From: Pseudomonadota bacterium
GTDB lineage: Bacteria; Myxococcota; Myxococcia; Myxococcales; Myxococcaceae
Direction of reading: 5' to 3'
Length of the DNA stretch: 64,000 nucleotides
NCBI GenBank assembly: GCA_023426545.1
Contig: JAFAAN010000066.1
Location: 80,534 to 144,533, forward strand
The position numbers and the translations under genes are program-made. Positions 60,956 to 64,000 of the stretch are shown piece after piece. The notes below the pieces were generated by a model. It saw nothing but the letters and a program-made list of their open reading frames with translations, was not told where the DNA came from and did no database searches. How positions within the stretch are numbered: the stretch's first letter is position 1; each line of letters begins with the position of its first letter.

Positions 60956-62545
60956 CTACGCCATGCGTGTTCTGGACTGCGGCTTTCGGGGCCCCTCCGA
61001 GATATTCGGTAGCGCTTTCGGGGTGATACCCAGGCGGCGGAGCAGTTCGTCAGCAATGTACCAAGCCAGGAGGGGTGGGACACTGTTGCCGATTTGTCGG
61101 AAGGCGGGATTCATGGTCCCAGCGAAGCGGAACCCATCGGGAAACGACTGGAGACGCGCAGCCTCACGCACCGAAATTACTCGCTGCTGAACCGAATCGT
61201 AGTGGATGTGGCTGTAGGTGTCCTTGCCCAGGTGAGCCATCAACGTTCTCGCAGGCTCATTGGCGGCCATCTTACGCCACTTGTTGGGGAACTTTCCGGG
61301 GTTGTACGGAGGAACGAATGCGGCTTTGAGCTTCTCGTACTCAAGTGAGCCCTCTGCGAGGCGAGCGCCCAATCTCCGCCGCTTCTCCAGTTCCTGTGCG
61401 AAGAGCTGCGTGGCACGTACATGTGCCTTCGGATAGTCCTCCCCGGACTCCATGGCCTCGAAGAGCCGGTAGTCGCGCTGGGTCAGGCACCGGGTGACGT
61501 GATCCCTGAGAAAACCGTCGGACTCGAATCCTGGCCACTCCCGCATCAGTCGTGCGTAGGCGCTGTGTGGAGCCGTGGTATGAGGCACATGGCCGTCGAG
61601 GTAACGCGCGCCACGACGCTCCTTGTTGTGGAGATGATCCGTCAATTGGGGCAAATCCGCGAGGGCCTCGGCGACTGTCACCGCGGGAGGTGCGTTCGCT
61701 GGGGCGGGAGGCGGAGCGACATACCAAGACCCTTTGTCCGAGGACTTCGCCAGGACGTTCTTCAGGGCCACATTACGGCTGCTGGAATATCCCCGTGGGA
61801 AATCCACCTTCCGCGTCGGCACGGGAAAGCTGGGGTCGCTTCCGGTCTCCTTGTGGACTGCGACCAGAAAGAACCGCTCGCGCATTTGCGGAACGCCGTA
61901 GCTCGCTGCGTTCAGGAGTGTATATGCGCAGCGGTAGCCCATGGCCTTGAGCGACTCGCAGATTTCATCGCCGAGATTGTGTCCACCCCAGTTGAGGATG
62001 TCGGGGACATTTTCCATGACGAGCGCCAGGGGCCTGAGCGCTTGGACATACTGTAGGTACTGCACATAGAGCGTTGCCCGGGGGTCCTGCTTGAAGGCCG
62101 CGGGATGCTGGAAGACTTCCCGGAGCTTTGCCCGGCCGACGCGTGTGAAGGCGGGGCAGGGCGGACCGCCGACAATTACGTCGACCCCCTCATCAGGGGG
62201 GCGCTGCAGCAGCCGGATCAGCGATCTGGGCTTGAGCTGCAGGATGTCCTTGGACATGGCGTGCCAAGGATCCGCCGAGCGATCTTTCAGGGGGTGGAAG
62301 TTCAACGCGTGTGACTCGGCGGCATGCGCGTCGATCTCGACTCCTCCAACGCTGACACAGCCTGCGCTGACGAAGCCGAGCGTAAGGCCCCCACACCCGG
62401 AGAAAAGGTCCAGTAGCCGCAGAGGCTCCCCTCTCTCGATCCTGTCCAGCTTCGCCCTGATGCCTGGAGCCATGCCGCCTGGATCTATACCGTAGGGGCT
62501 CGCGCCATCCCACTTCTTGGTCTGCAATATCACCTCGGGGCTCAT
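60956..62545 (-). CDS. C5 cytosine-specific DNA methyltransferase
   Basis: A 529-residue m5C methyltransferase with ordered motifs: I LDLFSGCGGLTLGF (near 45-58); IV with catalytic Cys130 in GGPPCPAFT; VI MENVP (near 177-181); VIII-like QMRERFFLV; a long target-recognition region (about 290-440); IX/X REAARLQSFPDGF and FRQIGNSVP. All catalytic residues are intact. ATG 62545 overlaps the vsr stop by 4 bp (ATGA), so the two are co-translated. Target sequence cannot be read; by analogy with dcm-vsr pairs it makes m5C whose deamination Vsr would repair. No restriction endonuclease gene is visible in the window. Confidence 0.95.
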   Translation of the reverse strand: MSPEVILQTKKWDGASPYGIDPGGMAPGIRAKLDRIERGEPLRLLDLFSGCGGLTLGFVSAGCVSVGGVEIDAHAAESHALNFHPLKDRSADPWHAMSKDILQLKPRSLIRLLQRPPDEGVDVIVGGPPCPAFTRVGRAKLREVFQHPAAFKQDPRATLYVQYLQYVQALRPLALVMENVPDILNWGGHNLGDEICESLKAMGYRCAYTLLNAASYGVPQMRERFFLVAVHKETGSDPSFPVPTRKVDFPRGYSSSRNVALKNVLAKSSDKGSWYVAPPPAPANAPPAVTVAEALADLPQLTDHLHNKERRGARYLDGHVPHTTAPHSAYARLMREWPGFESDGFLRDHVTRCLTQRDYRLFEAMESGEDYPKAHVRATQLFAQELEKRRRLGARLAEGSLEYEKLKAAFVPPYNPGKFPNKWRKMAANEPARTLMAHLGKDTYSHIHYDSVQQRVISVREAARLQSFPDGFRFAGTMNPAFRQIGNSVPPLLAWYIADELLRRLGITPKALPNISEGPRKPQSRTRMA

Positions 62546-63090
62546 GCTCTCTTCCACTTCTTGGTGCTTCGTCGGCCAACCACGGAGCGCGTTGCCGTGG
62601 CGTCTCGAAGGTCCTCCATCAGGCGTTGCTCCATGTCGCCCTCGCCGGCCTGTGGGGTGACCTGGACGACTCTCCACGATGCGAAGGGAGTCCACTCTCC
62701 GTTTTGGAGTGCCTGGCGGACGCACTCAACAACCTCCTCGAGAGACTCGAAGATCTGATGCTCCCAGAAGCGGCAGACGCGCCAGCCACCTTCTTCGAGG
62801 AGGAGCGTCTGTCGGCGGTCCCGAGTGACGTTCTCGCGCAGTTTGGAGGACCAGAATTCGTTACGCGTTCGCGGGCGTACGTAGTGGTCGGGGCACCCAT
62901 GCCAGAAACAGCCATCGATGAATATGGCGACTTTGTGCTTGGGGAAGACCACATCAGGCCTGACATGGGCTGTGCGCGCGTGCAGGCGGAAGCGCAGTCC
63001 GGCTCGCCAGAGCGCTGACCGGAGCATGCGCTCAGGAGAGGTGTCTCGGCCGCGGATTCGGGACATTTGTTCGGAACGGGAGAGGCTCAT
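62542..63090 (-). CDS. vsr: Vsr-type very-short-patch repair endonuclease
   Basis: A 182-residue protein with the Vsr pattern MSRIRGRDTSPERMLRSALW, PDVVFPKHKVAIFIDGCFWHGCP (Asp46 in PDVVF and the zinc-site Cys/His cluster) and RDRRQTLLLEEGGWRVCRFWEHQI. Vsr nicks 5' of T in T:G mismatches arising from deaminated m5C. The last ~45 residues extend beyond the usual ~135-150-residue family core. ATG 63090 is chosen because the MSRIRGRDTSPE motif follows at once; a longer reading overlaps the insertion sequence. Its 5' side lies about 20 bp from the insertion-sequence end. Confidence 0.92.
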   Translation of the reverse strand: MSLSRSEQMSRIRGRDTSPERMLRSALWRAGLRFRLHARTAHVRPDVVFPKHKVAIFIDGCFWHGCPDHYVRPRTRNEFWSSKLRENVTRDRRQTLLLEEGGWRVCRFWEHQIFESLEEVVECVRQALQNGEWTPFASWRVVQVTPQAGEGDMEQRLMEDLRDATATRSVVGRRSTKKWKRA

Positions 63091-63109
63091 CGGCAAGTAC
63101 GACCTACTA

Positions 63110-63851
63110 GGTTCTGTCAGTTTTTGCAGCACTGATAGGTGGCCCAGGAGCCTGTCGCGGTAATCGCTGCGGGGCTTGTCCGGAGGGAGGCACGCGTGCT
63201 CAATGGCCCGCATGAGCAAGAAGTTCCGCCCCTGGAATGTGCAGCAGGAGTACCTGCTGCCGCCGTCGCTGCTGGACTGGCTGCCGGAGCACCACCTCGC
63301 ACGCTTCGTGCTGGAGGTGGTGGAGGAGCTGGACCTTGGGCCCATTTACGAGCCTACGAGAAGGAGCTGCGAGGCTACCCGCCGTACGAGCCGAGGATGA
63401 TGGTGGGGCTGCTGCTGTACGCGTACTGCACCGGGGTGACGTCATCCCGGAAGATAGAGAGGAAGACGCAAGAGGACGTGGCCTTTCGCGTCCTGGCGGC
63501 GAACCAGTCGCCGGACCACTCGCGGATTTCAGCGTTTCGGCGTCGGCACGGAGTGCACTTCGAAAACCTCTTCGTGCAGATGCTGAAGCTGTGCGCGAGG
63601 GCGGGGCTGGTGAAGCTGGGGCACGTGGCGCTGGACGGCACGAAGCTGAAGGCGAACGCCAGCAAGCACAAGGCGATGAGCTATGAGCGGATGCGCAAGG
63701 AGGAAGAGAAGCTGCGCGGGAGGGTGAAGGAATTGCTGGCCCAGGCGGAAGCCGTCGACGCGGAGGAGGACGCCCGGTACGGCAAGGGCAAGAGGGGCGA
63801 TGAACTCCCCGAGGAGCTGCGGCGCGCGCAGACGCGGCTGGAGCGCATCCG
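63110..63851 (+). mobile_element. IS1182-like insertion sequence remnant
   Basis: Left end near 63110 (sequence around GGTTCTGTCAGTTTTTGCAG), then a damaged transposase reading frame. The right end is missing: the transposase reading stops matching at about 63851, where it joins IS3-type sequence of opposite orientation. The left boundary is approximate because no second end is available to define the inverted repeat. Confidence 0.6.
63203..63851 (+). pseudogene. IS1182-family transposase, frameshifted and 3'-truncated
   Basis: Starts MARMSKKFRPWNVQQEYLLP. The first frame reads to about residue 50 (VEELDLGPIYE), then a 1-nt deletion near 63350 shifts to the next frame, which continues AYEKELRGYPPYEPRMMVGLL, SSRKIERKTQEDVAFRVLAA and HVALDGTKLKANASKHKAM (first DDE Asp). 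The unshifted frame stops at 63400. The protein would lack its C-terminal catalytic half after LERIR (about residue 215). GGAGGGAGG lies 12 bases before ATG 63203; ATG 63212 is possible. Confidence 0.85.
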
Positions 63852-63891
63852 TGTACCGCTTGCCGCTGGAAGACGAGAGTTGGGCGCTCAT
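63852..63891 (-). pseudogene. IS3-type orfB, first 13 codons only
   Basis: MSAQLSSSSGKRY, which I read as the start of an IS3-family OrfB transposase; the frame then runs into inverted IS1182-like sequence. Its ATG overlaps the orfA stop (ATGA), the usual IS3 arrangement. Confidence 0.6.
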
Positions 63892-64000
63892 CCTCTCGAC
63901 TTCCTCCAGGGAAAACCCGGCGCGTTGCCCTCCAGGAGCCGGGCCTTCTCAGCGAGCAACTCGTTCTTCATCATCAGCTCGCCCACCATGGCCTTCAGCC
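63888..64000 (-). CDS. IS3-type transposase orfA, C-terminal part (cut by window edge)
   Basis: Reads LKAMVGELMMKNELLAEKAR then LLEGNAPGFPWRKSRG and stops with a TGA overlapping the orfB ATG. The leucine-zipper-like LKAMVGELMMKNELL is typical of IS3 OrfA C-termini. A TTTTC run at about 63912-63916 could serve -1 frameshifting to OrfAB. The N-terminal part lies outside the window. Confidence 0.6.
   Translation of the reverse strand, partial: LKAMVGELMMKNELLAEKARLLEGNAPGFPWRKSRG

Noticed and set aside
60703..61026. A 107-codon plus-strand frame downstream of the methyltransferase gene
   Set aside because: Overlaps the 3' end of the methyltransferase on the opposite strand, has no ribosome-binding site and no recognisable domain.

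Overview
The window is high-GC chromosomal DNA from a delta-proteobacterium of the Myxococcus group. Three things point there: an encapsulin shell gene (287 codons) preceded by a ferritin-like cargo gene whose C-terminus carries LTVGSLRR, as in Myxococcus xanthus EncA/EncB; a secreted protease ending in a MYXO-CTERM-type Cys-helix-Arg tail; and very strong GC at third codon positions. Genes are mostly densely packed housekeeping and envelope genes, read on both strands. Only the last ~4 kb looks acquired.

Layout. 1-2.6 kb: the C-terminal part of a membrane-anchored SMC/YhaN-like ATPase, yraN and rsmI. 2.6-8.0 kb (minus strand): an outer-membrane beta-barrel, an M23 peptidase, and the run encB-encA-NtrC-type regulator. 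8.1-13.3 kb: murJ, an RG-rich protein with five S1 domains, tRNA-fMet and an NmrA-like reductase. 13.8-19.1 kb: a 1.8k-residue M36 metalloprotease with six PKD-like repeats. 19.2-24.3 kb: patatin, Tat-exported amidase, DUF1330 protein, 2OG-Fe(II) oxygenase, O-methyltransferase. 24.7-33.5 kb: a three-gene module of a YqiJ-like membrane protein, a YqiK-like flotillin and a 1,845-residue AAA ATPase (DUF3686 type). 33.5-38.8 kb: expansin, VWA lipoprotein, VOC protein, a multi-pass acyltransferase-like protein and an SDR. 38.9-42.6 kb: an operon of a di-heme CxxCH protein, a lipoprotein and a Tat-type DUF1501-like protein. 42.6-53.0 kb: a degenerate DHH protein, an ACE-like M2 peptidase, cspA, a second HExxH lipoprotein, FKBP, PilZ, LPP20-like and PEGA proteins, an AI-2E exporter and a type-5 uracil-DNA glycosylase.

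53.0-60.3 kb is a translation cluster: tRNA-Val, thrS, rpmI, rplT, pheS, pheT, ihfA and tRNA-Pro. infC is absent from its usual place between thrS and rpmI, and the two synthetase units thrS and pheST both start just behind strong hairpin-plus-T terminators, which suggests readthrough control.

60.3-64.0 kb is a probable genomic island entered at the tRNA-Pro gene: a truncated tyrosine integrase, a C5 DNA methyltransferase overlapping a Vsr endonuclease gene, then a frameshifted IS1182-like transposase joined head-to-head to the start of an IS3-type element. The island runs past the right edge.

The best candidates for poorly described biology are the flotillin/YqiJ/giant-ATPase module, the encapsulin locus with its adjacent sigma-54 activator, and the tRNA-Pro island. 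All functional calls are by eye from motifs and family memory; no database search was run.
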